A stretch of DNA of 16,580 bases. It comes from an uncultured Faecalibacterium sp. (GTDB lineage Bacteria > Bacillota > Clostridia > Oscillospirales > Ruminococcaceae). A program made the position numbers and the translations under genes. This document shows, in pieces, positions 1-6,987 of this stretch. The stretch's first letter is position 1, and every line of letters starts with the position of its first letter. The notes beneath the pieces are model-generated. The model saw only the letters and a list, made by a program, of their open reading frames with translations, was not told the DNA's origin and searched no databases. The DNA is taken from the NCBI GenBank assembly GCA_934525325.1, contig CAKSZE010000037.1, positions 1 through 16,580 on the forward strand. The letters are read 5' to 3'.

Positions 1-176
1 CGGGCATTCTTATAGGTCGTAATGTAGGTAGGGTCTTCGGACAAAATGTAGCCCACCAGCTGATTGACCGGGTTATAGCCTTTTTCCTTCAAAGCATCGT
101 ACACCTGCTGTACGATCTCGTGGATCTCATAGTCCTTTTTATCGTGGATGGAGAAAATCGCGGTTGCGTCTCCCAC
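1..176 (-). CDS. ireB: IreB-family (UPF0297/YrzL) regulatory phosphoprotein, 5' part only
   Basis: The minus strand opens with GTG at 176 and reads about 58 codons without a stop before leaving the window. The translation contains [20 protein letters not shown] and then SEDPTY followed by YKNAR, closely matching the core of the IreB/YrzL family (about 80-90 residues). In Enterococcus, IreB is a small cytoplasmic protein phosphorylated by the PASTA kinase IreK on N-terminal threonines and affects cephalosporin resistance. Here one threonine (Thr5) lies in the N-terminal tail. A purine-rich AAGGGGG ends 8 bases before the GTG and decides the start. In Firmicutes this gene usually leads into ruvX/yrrK, which would lie beyond the left edge. 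The family call is firm; the kinase link is inferred from family knowledge. Confidence 0.88.
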   Translation of the reverse strand, partial: MGDATAIFSIHDKKDYEIHEIVQQVYDALKEKGYNPVNQLVGYILSEDPTYITTYKNA

Positions 177-208
177 GCAATACACCCCCTTCGGTTGAAA
201 CTAGCCCC

Positions 209-237
209 ATTGTACACGAAATGCGCCGAAACTTCAA
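209..237 (-). promoter_or_regulatory. Probable sigma-A promoter of ireB
   Basis: On the minus strand TTGAAG (232-237) and TACAAT (209-214) are separated by 17 bases, with a TG directly before the -10 box. The expected start is about 30 bases upstream of the GTG of ireB. Both boxes match the vegetative consensus well. Nothing else is seen in 177-208 except the ribosome site. Confidence 0.65.
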
Positions 238-242
238 GATAA

Positions 243-271
243 TTACGCCGGATTTGCACATCCTGTACAAA
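243..271 (+). promoter_or_regulatory. Weak candidate promoter for acpS-mazF
   Basis: TACAAA (266-271), preceded directly by TG, is the only reasonable -10 box upstream of acpS on the plus strand. The hexamer 17 bases upstream (TTACGC, 243-248) is a poor -35. A small hairpin (CGGGC 307-311 with GCCCG 320-324) lies just before the acpS ribosome site and might affect initiation. This is a tentative call. Confidence 0.28.
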
Positions 272-340
272 ATTTCCAGCAATGTTCCGGCAAGATGAAC
301 GATGTCCGGGCGGCATTCTGCCCGCGAAAGGAGCCTTTGT

Positions 341-748
341 ATGCTTTACGGCATCGGCTGCGACCTGTGCAGCCTTTCCCATCTGGAAAAAAGCCTTTCC
401 TCTGCCCACGCGGCGGCCTTTGTGCACCGGGTATACGGCCCCGCCGAGCAGGCGGCGCTGGGGCTTTTGGAAGCCTCTCCCGCACCGCTGAACGCCCACC
501 GCCTTGCCAGCGCCGCCGCAGATTTTGCCGCCAAGGAAGCTTTTCTCAAGGCGGCGGGCACCGGCCTGCGGGAGCCTTTTTCCCTGCGCGAGATCGAAGC
601 CGTCCGGCAGGAAAACGGTGCCCCGGCCTACCGCTTCAGCGGGCAGACCGCCGCATGGGTGGCGCAGCACCGGCTGCGCGCCCGGCTCTCCCTGAGCCAC
701 GAGGGCGGCATGGCGCTGGCCTTCTGCACGCTGGAAGAGGAAAGCTGA
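341..748 (+). CDS. acpS: Holo-[acyl-carrier-protein] synthase AcpS
   Basis: This enzyme transfers 4'-phosphopantetheine from coenzyme A to a serine of acyl carrier protein, making holo-ACP for fatty acid synthesis in the cytoplasm. The 135-residue product has the two family signatures: the N-terminal strand GIGCDL with the Mg-binding Asp8, and FAAKEAFLKAAGTG (residues 62-75) with Glu66 and Lys70. The length is near the usual 120-130. ATG 341 is chosen because an AAAGGAG site precedes it and the family start sequence begins there; the reading frame is open further upstream but without a ribosome site. It is transcribed with mazF 140 bases downstream. In Bacillus subtilis acpS also lies shortly upstream of ndoA (mazF), so the order looks ancestral. 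Confidence 0.93.
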   Translation: MLYGIGCDLCSLSHLEKSLSSAHAAAFVHRVYGPAEQAALGLLEASPAPLNAHRLASAAADFAAKEAFLKAAGTGLREPFSLREIEAVRQENGAPAYRFSGQTAAWVAQHRLRARLSLSHEGGMALAFCTLEEES

Positions 749-800
749 CCGCCCTTTGTGCATACAATGGAATATCGCCCCCGCACTGCATAAGCCGCAC

Positions 801-845
801 CCTGTCTGCGCATACTGAGAGCAGACAGGATGCGCCGGACGCATC
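801..845 (+). other. Two adjoining hairpins in the acpS-mazF spacer
   Basis: CCTGTCTGC (801-809) pairs perfectly with GCAGACAGG (821-829) around an 11-base loop. GATGCG (829-834) pairs with CGCATC (840-845) around a 5-base loop. The two stems share base 829, so they are either mutually exclusive at that base or stack end to end. Neither is followed by a T-run, so they do not look like a simple terminator. They lie 44 bases upstream of the mazF start and could control processing or translation of the toxin message. Confidence 0.5.
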
Positions 846-888
846 ACATAGCGGGGCACATCCTCCAGACAAACAGGAGGGAGATTCC

Positions 889-1239
889 ATGGAGGTACAC
901 AGAGGAGAAGTTTTCTACGCCGATCTTTCGCCGGTGGTGGGCTCGGAGCAGGGCGGTGTGCGCCCGGTGCTGATCGTACAGAACGAGATCGGCAACCGGC
1001 ACAGCCCCACGGTGATCGCAGCGGCCATTACATCCCGGCTGGACAAGACCCGCCTGCCCACCCATATCAACATCCGGGCGGCAGACACCGGCCTTGCCAA
1101 GGACAGCGTCGTGCTGCTGGAGCAGATCCGCACGCTGGATAAACACCGCCTGCGGGAGCGCGCCGGGCAGATCACCGCCGCCGACCAGAAGCGGGTGGAT
1201 CAGGCACTGGATGTAAGTCTCGGGCTGAGCTCGTACTGA
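889..1239 (+). CDS. mazF: MazF/NdoA-type mRNA interferase (PemK family toxin)
   Basis: This is a ribosome-independent endoribonuclease that cuts single-stranded mRNA at short sequences. The 116-residue product is strikingly like B. subtilis NdoA: RGEVFYADLSPVVGSEQGGV at residues 5-24, then Arg25-Pro26, and AAITSR around Thr48. Arg25 and Thr48 are the catalytic pair of the family, and both are present. LLEQIRTLDK follows at 77-86. ATG 889 is preceded by AGGAGGG at a good distance; upstream in-frame codons have no ribosome site. No antitoxin gene of MazE/EndoAI size fits in the 140-base spacer upstream, and convergent rpoD follows downstream, so the toxin is solitary here. The toxin may be held by an antitoxin elsewhere, or its activity may be limited in another way. 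Confidence 0.92.
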   Translation: MEVHRGEVFYADLSPVVGSEQGGVRPVLIVQNEIGNRHSPTVIAAAITSRLDKTRLPTHINIRAADTGLAKDSVVLLEQIRTLDKHRLRERAGQITAADQKRVDQALDVSLGLSSY

Positions 1240-1256
1240 AAATTTATTTATAAAGC

Positions 1257-1302
1257 AGAGACACCGGAGCGTTCACAGACGCTCCGGTGTCTCTATTTTT
1301 TT
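1257..1302 (+). terminator. Strong terminator of acpS-mazF, possibly also serving rpoD
   Basis: AGAGACACCGGAGCG (1257-1271) pairs perfectly with CGCTCCGGTGTCTCT (1280-1294) around an 8-base loop, and A plus seven Ts follow on the plus strand. On the minus strand the stem is followed by an AT-rich stretch with shorter T-runs, so it may also stop transcription from rpoD, which ends only 12 bases away. Its CCGGAGCG core recurs in hairpins at 11540, 13113 and 13219. Confidence 0.9.
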
Positions 1303-1306
1303 AGTA

Positions 1307-2680
1307 TTACTCGATCAGACCGTTGAGCAGGGTCAGGCACTTACGACTGTGCAGCTTGCGGATGGCCTTGGCTTCGATCTGGCGCACACGCTCGCGGGTA
1401 ACGCCGAAGTCGCGGCCGACCTCTTCCAGCGTGCGGGGACGGCCATCGTCCAGACCAAAACGCAGGCGGATGACCTTTTCCTCGCGGGGGGTCAGGCTCT
1501 TGAGCGCCAGATTGATCTGCTGTGCCACCATGGCGCGGTCGGCTGCCTTGCCGGGTGCTTCGGCGTTTTCGTCCGCGACGAAATCGCCCAGAGAGGAATC
1601 CTCTTCCTCACCCACGGGGCTTTCCAAGCTGGCGGGTTCCTGTGCCATGCGCTGGATCTCGCGCACGCGCTCCACGCTCATGTCCATGGCCTTTGCCAGC
1701 TCTTCCGGGGTGGGCTCGTGACCGTTCTGGTACACCAGCTGGTTGGTAGCCTGACGCATCCGGTTGATGGTCTCCACCATGTGCACCGGGATGCGGATGG
1801 TACGGGCCTGATCCGCGATGGCGCGGGTGATGGCCTGACGGATCCACCAGGTGGCGTAGGTGGAGAAGCGGAAGCCGCGGTCGCAGTCGAACTTCTCGGC
1901 GGCCTTGATGAGGCCGATATTGCCCTCCTGAATGAGGTCAAGGAAGGCCAGATTATGACCGACATGCTTCTTGGCGATGGACACCACCAGACGCAGGTTT
2001 GCTTCGCTCAGGCTGCGGCGGGCGTTCAGGCCGTCGCGGCGGGTCTTGAGCAGTTCCTGACGGCGTTCCTCGCTCAGGGGGCCGTTCTCCACGGCTTCCA
2101 TGGCCTTTTCCTCGTCTGCCTTCTCCTCGGCATCCTCGGCAGACTTTTCGCCGTCCTCATCCAGATCCTCGGTGTAGCTGCGGCTGTTCTCGTCCTCTTC
2201 AAAGGAGAAGCGGGCGCTGTTCTTCTTGATGTACTCCGGTGCGCCGTACTTCTGGCGGTCTGCCTGCAAAATGTGTGCAGCCTCGGCACCGGCATGGATG
2301 CGGCGGCTCAGCTCCACCTCCTGCTCGGCGCTCAGCAGCGGGATCTGACCGATCTGCTTGAGGTAGTTCTTCACCGGGTCGTCCAGCAGCTCGTCCATGG
2401 CAGCCTTCAGGTCTGCCGGGTTCTCCTCGGCATCCTCTTCGTTTTCATCGGCAAGGCCCATGTCATCGTTGTTGTTCTCGGCGCTCTCCACCTCAGCAAT
2501 GATGCTGTCCACGTCCAGACTCGGCTCGTTCTCTTCCTCCAGGATCTTGATGCCGCGCTCTTCCAGCAGGGTGTAGAGGGTGTCTACATCCATGCGGCAT
2601 TGTGCCGCCAGCGCCTTGGCCTCCTGTGCAGAGAGGGTGCCCTCGCCCTTAGTCAACAGTTCCTTCAAAGTCATGCCCAT
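1307..2680 (-). CDS. rpoD: RNA polymerase primary sigma factor (RpoD/SigA)
   Basis: This is the housekeeping sigma factor that directs RNA polymerase to TTGACA/TATAAT promoters. The 457-residue protein has region 1.1 (about 1-45), an acidic stretch (47-90), region 1.2 ([18 protein letters not shown], 100-117), region 2 (about 225-300), region 3, and region 4. Region 2 includes [27 protein letters not shown] and [17 protein letters not shown]. Region 4.2 has [20 protein letters not shown] (419-438). It is longer than B. subtilis SigA (371) mainly because of an acidic segment of roughly 90 residues between regions 1.2 and 2.1 (about 134-222). ATG 2680 is chosen because AAGGAG lies 7 bases upstream; a second ATG two codons later is possible. 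It begins 51 bases after the reductase gene and probably shares its transcript. No dnaG, the common partner of rpoD, is nearby. Confidence 0.97.
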   Translation of the reverse strand: MGMTLKELLTKGEGTLSAQEAKALAAQCRMDVDTLYTLLEERGIKILEEENEPSLDVDSIIAEVESAENNNDDMGLADENEEDAEENPADLKAAMDELLDDPVKNYLKQIGQIPLLSAEQEVELSRRIHAGAEAAHILQADRQKYGAPEYIKKNSARFSFEEDENSRSYTEDLDEDGEKSAEDAEEKADEEKAMEAVENGPLSEERRQELLKTRRDGLNARRSLSEANLRLVVSIAKKHVGHNLAFLDLIQEGNIGLIKAAEKFDCDRGFRFSTYATWWIRQAITRAIADQARTIRIPVHMVETINRMRQATNQLVYQNGHEPTPEELAKAMDMSVERVREIQRMAQEPASLESPVGEEEDSSLGDFVADENAEAPGKAADRAMVAQQINLALKSLTPREEKVIRLRFGLDDGRPRTLEEVGRDFGVTRERVRQIEAKAIRKLHSRKCLTLLNGLIE

Positions 2681-2731
2681 TTTTTCTCTCCTTCCCACTC
2701 CGGGGAAAATTCTGTAATATCGCCCTGTGCA

Positions 2732-3739
2732 TCAGATCACAAGGCCGCCGTTCACCCCGAACACCTGTCCGGTGATGTATCCGGCATCCTCGCCGGCCAG
2801 AAAGACCAGCAGCTTTGCAACTTCTTCCGGGGTGCCCAGCCGCCCCACAGGGGTCTCCTCGGCCAGCGCCGCCTTGTCCTCGGCGGTAAAGGCCGCCATC
2901 ATATCGGTCTCGATGACCCCCGGCGCTACGCAGTTCACCGTAATGCCGCTGGGGCCTTCTTCCTTCGCCAGTGCCTTGGTCAGGCCGATAAGCCCGGCTT
3001 TCGCGGCGGAATAGTGCACCTCGCAGCTGCCGCCGGTCTGGCCCCACATACTGCTCACGGTCAGGATGCGGCCCTGCTTGCGGCGGATCATGCCGGGCAG
3101 CGCCAGCTGGCACAGGTGGAACGCGCCGCTCAGGTTCACGTCCAGCATCCGCTGCCATTCCTCCGGGGTGATGTCGGTAAACAGCTTCTGCTGCGCGATG
3201 CCGGCGTTGCACACCAGCACATCCACCCTGCCCATGGCCTGCTCCACTGCATGGAACGCCAGCTCACAGCTGGCGCGGCTGGCTACATCGCACTGGATGG
3301 CGATGCACCCGGGCAGCTGCTGCTCCAGCGCAGCGGCTGCGGCGGCGTTCTGGTGGTAGAGCACCGCCACCTGATACCCTGCTGCCGCAAAGGCGCAGGC
3401 AGCGGCAGCGCCGATGCCCCGGTCGCCGCCGGAGATCAGCACCCGGCGCGCCGCAGCGGGCGCGGCAGGGGCAGGCTGTTCTTTTACGGGCTGCGGCGCT
3501 GGCTCTTCGGGCGGCTCCACCGCAGGCGGCTGCGGCTCTGCGGGCTTTTCCAGCGTGATCACCCGGGTGGGCTCATCCACCACAGGTGCTGCCGGTTTTT
3601 CCAGCGTCATAATGCGGGTAGGCTCGTCCACCACCGGCTCCACCGGCGCAGCCGGCTTTGCAGCCAGTGCGGCAAGGGGCTCCGGTGCGCTCTCTTCCTC
3701 CGGCACCTGAAAGGTCAGTTCAAACTCGTCCTCGTACAA
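2732..3739 (-). CDS. FabG-like short-chain dehydrogenase/reductase with a Pro/Ala/Glu-rich N-terminal extension
   Basis: Residues about 98-335 are a classical SDR most like 3-oxoacyl-ACP reductase. They include the nucleotide motif GGDRGIG (104-110), CNAG (177-180), Asn202, Ser230, Tyr243 and Lys247 (the Asn-Ser-Tyr-Lys tetrad, with FabG spacing), and GITVNCVAPGVIETDM (265-280). It should reduce a keto or keto-acyl substrate with NAD(P)H. The first 97 residues are unlike FabG: an acidic start (YEDEFELTF), then a Pro/Ala/Glu-rich linker containing two copies of VVDEPTRxxTLEKPA (36-50 and 53-67). The start is TTG 3739, set by AGGAGGG 8 bases upstream; the frame stays open far upstream, but that part is antisense to tadA and has no matching ribosome site. 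It precedes rpoD by 51 bases. The SDR fold is certain; the substrate and the role of the tail are unknown. Confidence 0.9.
   Translation of the reverse strand: MYEDEFELTFQVPEEESAPEPLAALAAKPAAPVEPVVDEPTRIMTLEKPAAPVVDEPTRVITLEKPAEPQPPAVEPPEEPAPQPVKEQPAPAAPAAARRVLISGGDRGIGAAAACAFAAAGYQVAVLYHQNAAAAAALEQQLPGCIAIQCDVASRASCELAFHAVEQAMGRVDVLVCNAGIAQQKLFTDITPEEWQRMLDVNLSGAFHLCQLALPGMIRRKQGRILTVSSMWGQTGGSCEVHYSAAKAGLIGLTKALAKEEGPSGITVNCVAPGVIETDMMAAFTAEDKAALAEETPVGRLGTPEEVAKLLVFLAGEDAGYITGQVFGVNGGLVI
3539..3634 (-). repeat. In-frame tandem duplication in the reductase N-terminal tail
   Basis: Two 45-base units (3590-3634 and 3539-3583) encode VVDEPTRIMTLEKPA and VVDEPTRVITLEKPA, separated by two codons. 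The DNA copies differ at many synonymous positions while the protein is nearly unchanged, suggesting an old duplication kept at protein level. Confidence 0.85.
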
Positions 3740-3911
3740 GAGTGTATCCCTCCTGTTCGGTATTCTCGGCTTGGCGTAAGTGCGCCCAGCCGGAAAAACC
3801 CTGTGCCCATCCCCAGACAGTGCAGCGTTCCGTTCGTGTGTCCGGCAAAGGTCCGGTGCTTTGGCGTGCCTGCCCGTACTTATGATGGGTTTCGACAAGA
3901 TTCCATTGAAT

Positions 3912-3920
3912 AATATACCA
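3912..3920 (-). promoter_or_regulatory. Extended -10 promoter for the reductase-rpoD transcript
   Basis: The minus strand reads TGGTATATT at 3920-3912, an extended -10 box just beyond the tadA terminator. No good -35 is seen 16-18 bases upstream, where the sequence is T-rich. If used, the leader is about 165 bases (3740-3905). I recognise no riboswitch in that leader. Confidence 0.5.
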
Positions 3921-3931
3921 CAATCCGGCTC

Positions 3932-3972
3932 AAAAAGAAAGTGGGAACTGCAATTTTTTACGCAGTTCCCAC
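3932..3972 (-). terminator. Terminator of the CPBP-tadA transcript
   Basis: GTGGGAACTGC (3941-3951) pairs perfectly with GCAGTTCCCAC (3962-3972) around a 10-base loop. On the minus strand the stem is followed by TTTCTTTTT, directly after the tadA stop codon region. TATTTTT also follows on the plus side, but no plus-strand gene needs it. Confidence 0.9.
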
Positions 3973-3981
3973 TATTTTTCC

Positions 3982-4482
3982 TTATTTTCCCCTGTTTTCG
4001 GGCACCGGGGGCTTCCAGCGGGGTCTGCCCGCCCGCTTTTCCCGCAGGGAAACAAAAAATGCCTGCAAAAGCTGCTGCGCTTCGGTCTCCCGCAGCCCCT
4101 TTTCCACCACCGGATGGTGGTTGAAGGGCAGCGCAAACAGGTCGGTCACCGAGCCGCAGCACCCGGCTTTGGTGTCGGCAGCGCCGTACACCACCCGGCG
4201 CAGACGGCTGTTGATGATGCCGCCCGCGCACATGGGGCAGGGCTCTAAGGTAACGAACAGCTCGCACTCCCACAGCCGCCAGCCGCCCAGCGCCTTGCAG
4301 GCGGCATCGATAGCCAGCAGCTCCGCGTGGTGCAAGGCGTTTTTCTCGGTCTCCCGGGTGTTGTGCGCCGTGGCTACCACCTCGCCGTGCCGCGCCACCA
4401 CCGCGCCCACCGGCACCTCGCCCAAGGCGGCGGCTTTGGCGGCTTCTTCCAGCGCAAGGCCCATCAGTTCAAAATCGGTCAT
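3982..4482 (-). CDS. tadA: tRNA-specific adenosine deaminase TadA
   Basis: TadA converts adenosine 34 of tRNA-Arg(ACG) to inosine in the cytoplasm, so that one tRNA reads three arginine codons. The 166-residue product has the zinc and catalytic motif H-A-E at 52-54 (Glu54 as proton shuttle) and PCPMC at 81-85 with Cys82 and Cys85. VPVGAVV (23-29) and Asn41 in TAHNTRE also fit the deaminase substrate pocket. The length is typical. A GAGG site precedes ATG 4482. It follows the CPBP protease gene by 13 bases and ends at a strong terminator. The C-terminal tail beyond about 145 is basic and proline-rich. Confidence 0.95.
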   Translation of the reverse strand: MTDFELMGLALEEAAKAAALGEVPVGAVVARHGEVVATAHNTRETEKNALHHAELLAIDAACKALGGWRLWECELFVTLEPCPMCAGGIINSRLRRVVYGAADTKAGCCGSVTDLFALPFNHHPVVEKGLRETEAQQLLQAFFVSLREKRAGRPRWKPPVPENRGK

Positions 4483-4495
4483 CTATTCCATCCTC

Positions 4496-4885
4496 TCATC
4501 CCATCGCCAGCACCAGCAGGTTGTTCATGCTGTGCAGCAGCACCCCCGGCCAGAGATGCCCGGTGCGGTCGGCAAGCCAGCCCAGACCCAGCCCGCACAC
4601 CAGTGCATAGGCCATGGCGGCAGCGCTGCCGTGCTGCAGGGCGAACAGCACCGCCTGCAAAAGAATGGCCTGTTCCCTGCCCAGCGGCTGCGCCCGGCGC
4701 TGCACCGCACCCCGGAACACCCCTTCCTCCGCCAGCGGAGCCAGCAGGCAGACCCGGCAGAACCGTGCCGCGCCGCCCGGTGCTGCGGGCAGCAGCACCG
4801 CCAGCGCCTTGCCCGCCAGCAGATACCCCACCGCCCAGCCAAAAGCTGAAAGCAGTGCGGCGGTGCGGGGGGTCAGCTTGTGCAT
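4496..4885 (-). CDS. Small CPBP-family intramembrane glutamic protease
   Basis: This 129-residue hydrophobic protein carries the CPBP (CAAX protease and bacteriocin-processing, ABI/Rce1) motifs: EEGVFRG (53-59, with the paired glutamates and Arg58), FALQHG (81-86, His85) and HSMNN (118-122, His118 and Asn122). About four membrane segments can be drawn. It is shorter than most family members (roughly 200-300) because the usual N-terminal helices are reduced to one, but all four catalytic motifs are present. The substrate is unknown; family members cleave prenylated proteins or process bacteriocins or signals. AGGAGGAG precedes ATG 4885 by 7 bases. It is the first gene of a two-gene transcript with tadA, and its own promoter is at 4921-4950. 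Confidence 0.85.
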   Translation of the reverse strand: MHKLTPRTAALLSAFGWAVGYLLAGKALAVLLPAAPGGAARFCRVCLLAPLAEEGVFRGAVQRRAQPLGREQAILLQAVLFALQHGSAAAMAYALVCGLGLGWLADRTGHLWPGVLLHSMNNLLVLAMG

Positions 4886-4920
4886 GGTCGGTCTCCTCCT
4901 GCTATGATTCGTTCCCGGTT

Positions 4921-4950
4921 ATAGTACCATATCTGCCGCCGGGTGCGCAA
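4921..4950 (-). promoter_or_regulatory. Promoter of the CPBP-tadA operon
   Basis: The minus strand has TTGCGC (4945-4950), an 18-base spacer and TACTAT (4921-4926), with TGG directly before the -10 box (extended -10). The expected start is about 30 bases upstream of the ATG. Confidence 0.65.
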
Positions 4951-4988
4951 GGTTTCGGCGTTCTGTCGCGGCAAATTTATGCAAATTA

Positions 4989-5018
4989 TTGACACATCGC
5001 CCTAAATGGTGGTATAAT
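4989..5018 (+). promoter_or_regulatory. Consensus sigma-A promoter of degV
   Basis: A perfect TTGACA (4989-4994) and perfect TATAAT (5013-5018) are separated by 18 bases, with an extended -10 TGG. This is the strongest promoter in the window. The leader of about 60 bases includes a short hairpin (AACG 5035-5038 with CGTT 5043-5046). Confidence 0.92.
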
Positions 5019-5085
5019 AATTTCCAACCTTTTTAACGAAAACGTTGTGTATACTGTAATTTACCGGTAGACCGGAGGTATTATT

Positions 5086-5943
5086 ATGATCCGTATCCTC
5101 ACCGATTCCGCGTGCGACATTCTGCCCGCCGAGGCGCAGCAGCTGGGCGTGACCGTGATCCCCCTGAACGTGACGCTGGAGGACGGCACCGTCCTGCGGG
5201 ACGGCATCGACATGACCCCCAGCGAATACTATACCCATCTGGCAGCCTGCCGCAAGCTGCCCACCACCAGCCAGCCCAGCCCGGAGCAGTTCGAGCGGCT
5301 GTATCTGGACGCCGCTGCCGCCGGGGACGAGGTGCTGGGCATCTTTTTGTCCGATGCGCTGTCCGGCACCGGTCAGTGCGCAAGACTTGCCGCCGACCTT
5401 GCCAACGTGGACAATGTGGTGTTCGTGAACACCGAGAACGTCTGTCTGGGGCAGTCCTTGCTGGTGCGTCTGGCGGTGCAGCTGCGGGACGCCGGCAAGA
5501 CGATCCACCAGATCGCTGCCGATCTGGAAAAAGCCAAGCAGCACCTGCATCTGGTGGCTGCCGTGGACGATCTGAAGTATCTGCGCAAGGGCGGCAGACT
5601 GTCCGCTGCCGCAGCTGTGGCGGGCGGTATGCTGGGCATCAAGCCCATCCTCGCCGTTCTGGAGGGCAAGGTAGCACTGGCCGGTAAGGCACGCGGTCTG
5701 CCCGGCGTGTATGTGGCGCTGTTCAAAAAGATCGACGAGATGGGCGGCATCCACCCGGACTACACCCCGCTGCTGGGCTACACCGCCAACCCTCGGGAGC
5801 TGCAGCCGCTGCTGACCTACCTGCGGGACAACCTGCATCTGGACGCACCGCTGGTGCGCCAGATCGGCTGCGTCATCGGCACCCACACTGGCCCCGGTGC
5901 GTTCGGCATCGCGTTCTTTGATAAAGAACTGGTGCTGGAATAA
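5086..5943 (+). CDS. DegV family fatty-acid-binding protein
   Basis: The 285-residue product has the DegV hallmarks: TDSACD (6-11), VIPLNV, the TTSQPSP loop (60-66), LSGT (92-95), LKYLRKGGRLSAA in the middle, and a C-terminal THTGPGAFGIAFF. Family members bind a single long-chain fatty acid. In some Firmicutes they act as FakB, presenting the fatty acid to the kinase FakA for phosphorylation and phospholipid synthesis. No fakA/DAK gene is in this window, so a FakB role is possible but unproven. GGAGG lies 7 bases before ATG 5086. The gene is monocistronic, with its own consensus promoter and a strong terminator. Confidence 0.95.
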   Translation: MIRILTDSACDILPAEAQQLGVTVIPLNVTLEDGTVLRDGIDMTPSEYYTHLAACRKLPTTSQPSPEQFERLYLDAAAAGDEVLGIFLSDALSGTGQCARLAADLANVDNVVFVNTENVCLGQSLLVRLAVQLRDAGKTIHQIAADLEKAKQHLHLVAAVDDLKYLRKGGRLSAAAAVAGGMLGIKPILAVLEGKVALAGKARGLPGVYVALFKKIDEMGGIHPDYTPLLGYTANPRELQPLLTYLRDNLHLDAPLVRQIGCVIGTHTGPGAFGIAFFDKELVLE

Positions 5944-5959
5944 AACCTATATCAAGAAC

Positions 5960-5996
5960 AAGTCGGACAGCCCGTGGGTTGCCCGACTTTGTTTTT
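5960..5996 (+). terminator. Terminator of degV
   Basis: A long stem starts with AAGTCGG (5960-5966) pairing with CCGACTT and continues inward through one mismatch into a C/G-rich upper stem. TTTGTTTTT follows on the plus strand, right after the degV stop. Confidence 0.9.
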
Positions 5997-6004
5997 ACCT
6001 GTGG

Positions 6005-6044
6005 AAAAGTAGTTCCGAAACGCCCGCAGGCGTTTCGGAACTAC
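6005..6044 (-). terminator. Terminator of the TauE/SafE transporter gene
   Basis: A perfect 16-base-pair hairpin (6009-6024 with 6029-6044, loop CGCA) lies downstream of the transporter stop. On the minus strand it is followed by TTTTCC. The T-run is short, but the stem is very stable and the position fits. It stands back to back with the degV terminator. Confidence 0.75.
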
Positions 6045-6117
6045 AAATAAAAATATTCTTTCCGCTATTGATGCGCAAAGCAACGCGGAGCGCATTCCAA
6101 ATCGTCCCGCCCTGCCC

Positions 6118-6891
6118 TTACAGCACCGCGTCCGAGATGAGCTTGCCCAGCAGCAGCACCAGCACCACCAGCATCATGGGGCGGATGAAGCGGGCACCTT
6201 TTTTCAGAGCGAAGTGAGAGCCCAGCAGGTTGCCCAGAATGTTGCTGATGGCGCAGGGGATGCCGATGTGGAACACCACCAGACCGTTCATCAGGTAGGT
6301 GAACAGGCTGGCGTAGTTGCTGGCCAGATTGAGCACCTTGCCGTTGCCGTTGGCGGTGCGCAGGTCAAAGCCCATCAGGGTGGTAAAGGCAATGATGGCA
6401 AAGGTGCCGGTGCCCGGGCCCACAACGCCATCGTACAGGCCGATGCCAAAGCCGATGGCAAGCGCCAGTAAGATCTTTTTCAGGTCCAGCGTGCCGTCGT
6501 CCCGGTTCTCGTCCGGCAGGTTGCGCTGCCACAGAATGATGACCGCCGCCACCGGCAGGATGATGAACATCATGGTGCGCAGCATCTCGTCACTGAGCAG
6601 CAGCACGATGTGCGCACCCAGCGCACTGCCCGCAAAGCTGCCGATGGCCGCCAGAACGCCCACCTTCACGTTCATGGCACCGCTTTTGAAAAAGCTTGCC
6701 GTGGCAAAGGTGGTGCCGCAGGCGGCGCTGAACTTGTTGGTGGCATAGGTGTAGTGGGGCGGCAGCCCGGCAAACAGATAGGCCGGCAGACTGATCAGCC
6801 CACCGCCGCCGGCTGCCGAATCCACAAAGCCTGCAAAGCCGGTCATCAGCATGAGAAACGCCATCATCCACGGCGAGATCGTGATACCCAT
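6118..6891 (-). CDS. Sulfite exporter TauE/SafE family (TSUP) membrane transporter
   Basis: The 257-residue protein is almost wholly hydrophobic, with about eight membrane segments in two related halves. It shows the family signature GFAGFVDSAAGGGGLISLP (18-36) and, in the second half, GIGLYDGVVGPGTGTF. TSUP proteins move sulfur-containing or organic anions (sulfite, sulfoacetate, taurine-related) across the cell membrane; the substrate cannot be told from sequence. The length is typical. A GAGG site precedes ATG 6891 by about 10 bases. It is transcribed in the same direction as the dipeptidase 159 bases upstream, but a hairpin lies between them. No sulfur-metabolism gene is adjacent. Confidence 0.93.
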   Translation of the reverse strand: MGITISPWMMAFLMLMTGFAGFVDSAAGGGGLISLPAYLFAGLPPHYTYATNKFSAACGTTFATASFFKSGAMNVKVGVLAAIGSFAGSALGAHIVLLLSDEMLRTMMFIILPVAAVIILWQRNLPDENRDDGTLDLKKILLALAIGFGIGLYDGVVGPGTGTFAIIAFTTLMGFDLRTANGNGKVLNLASNYASLFTYLMNGLVVFHIGIPCAISNILGNLLGSHFALKKGARFIRPMMLVVLVLLLGKLISDAVL

Positions 6892-6987
6892 TGTTATAAT
6901 TCCTCTTATCTTTCCAAGTCGTTTGTTCTTTTTCAGGGGACGCGCGCCTCAGACCATATAAAACCTCCCCTCGCAGGGCAATACACA

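Noticed and set aside
830..973. A 47-codon plus-strand frame overlapping the mazF start, considered as a mazE antitoxin
   Set aside because: It starts inside the hairpin pair, has no ribosome site, shows no antitoxin-like sequence and mostly overlaps mazF out of frame.
3740..3905. A riboswitch in the long leader of the reductase gene
   Set aside because: No known aptamer consensus is visible, and the promoter that defines the leader is itself uncertain.
1349..3913. A plus-strand open frame of 854 codons opposite rpoD and the reductase
   Set aside because: It is antisense to two clearly real genes, has no family features or ribosome site, and arises from GC-rich codon use on the other strand.
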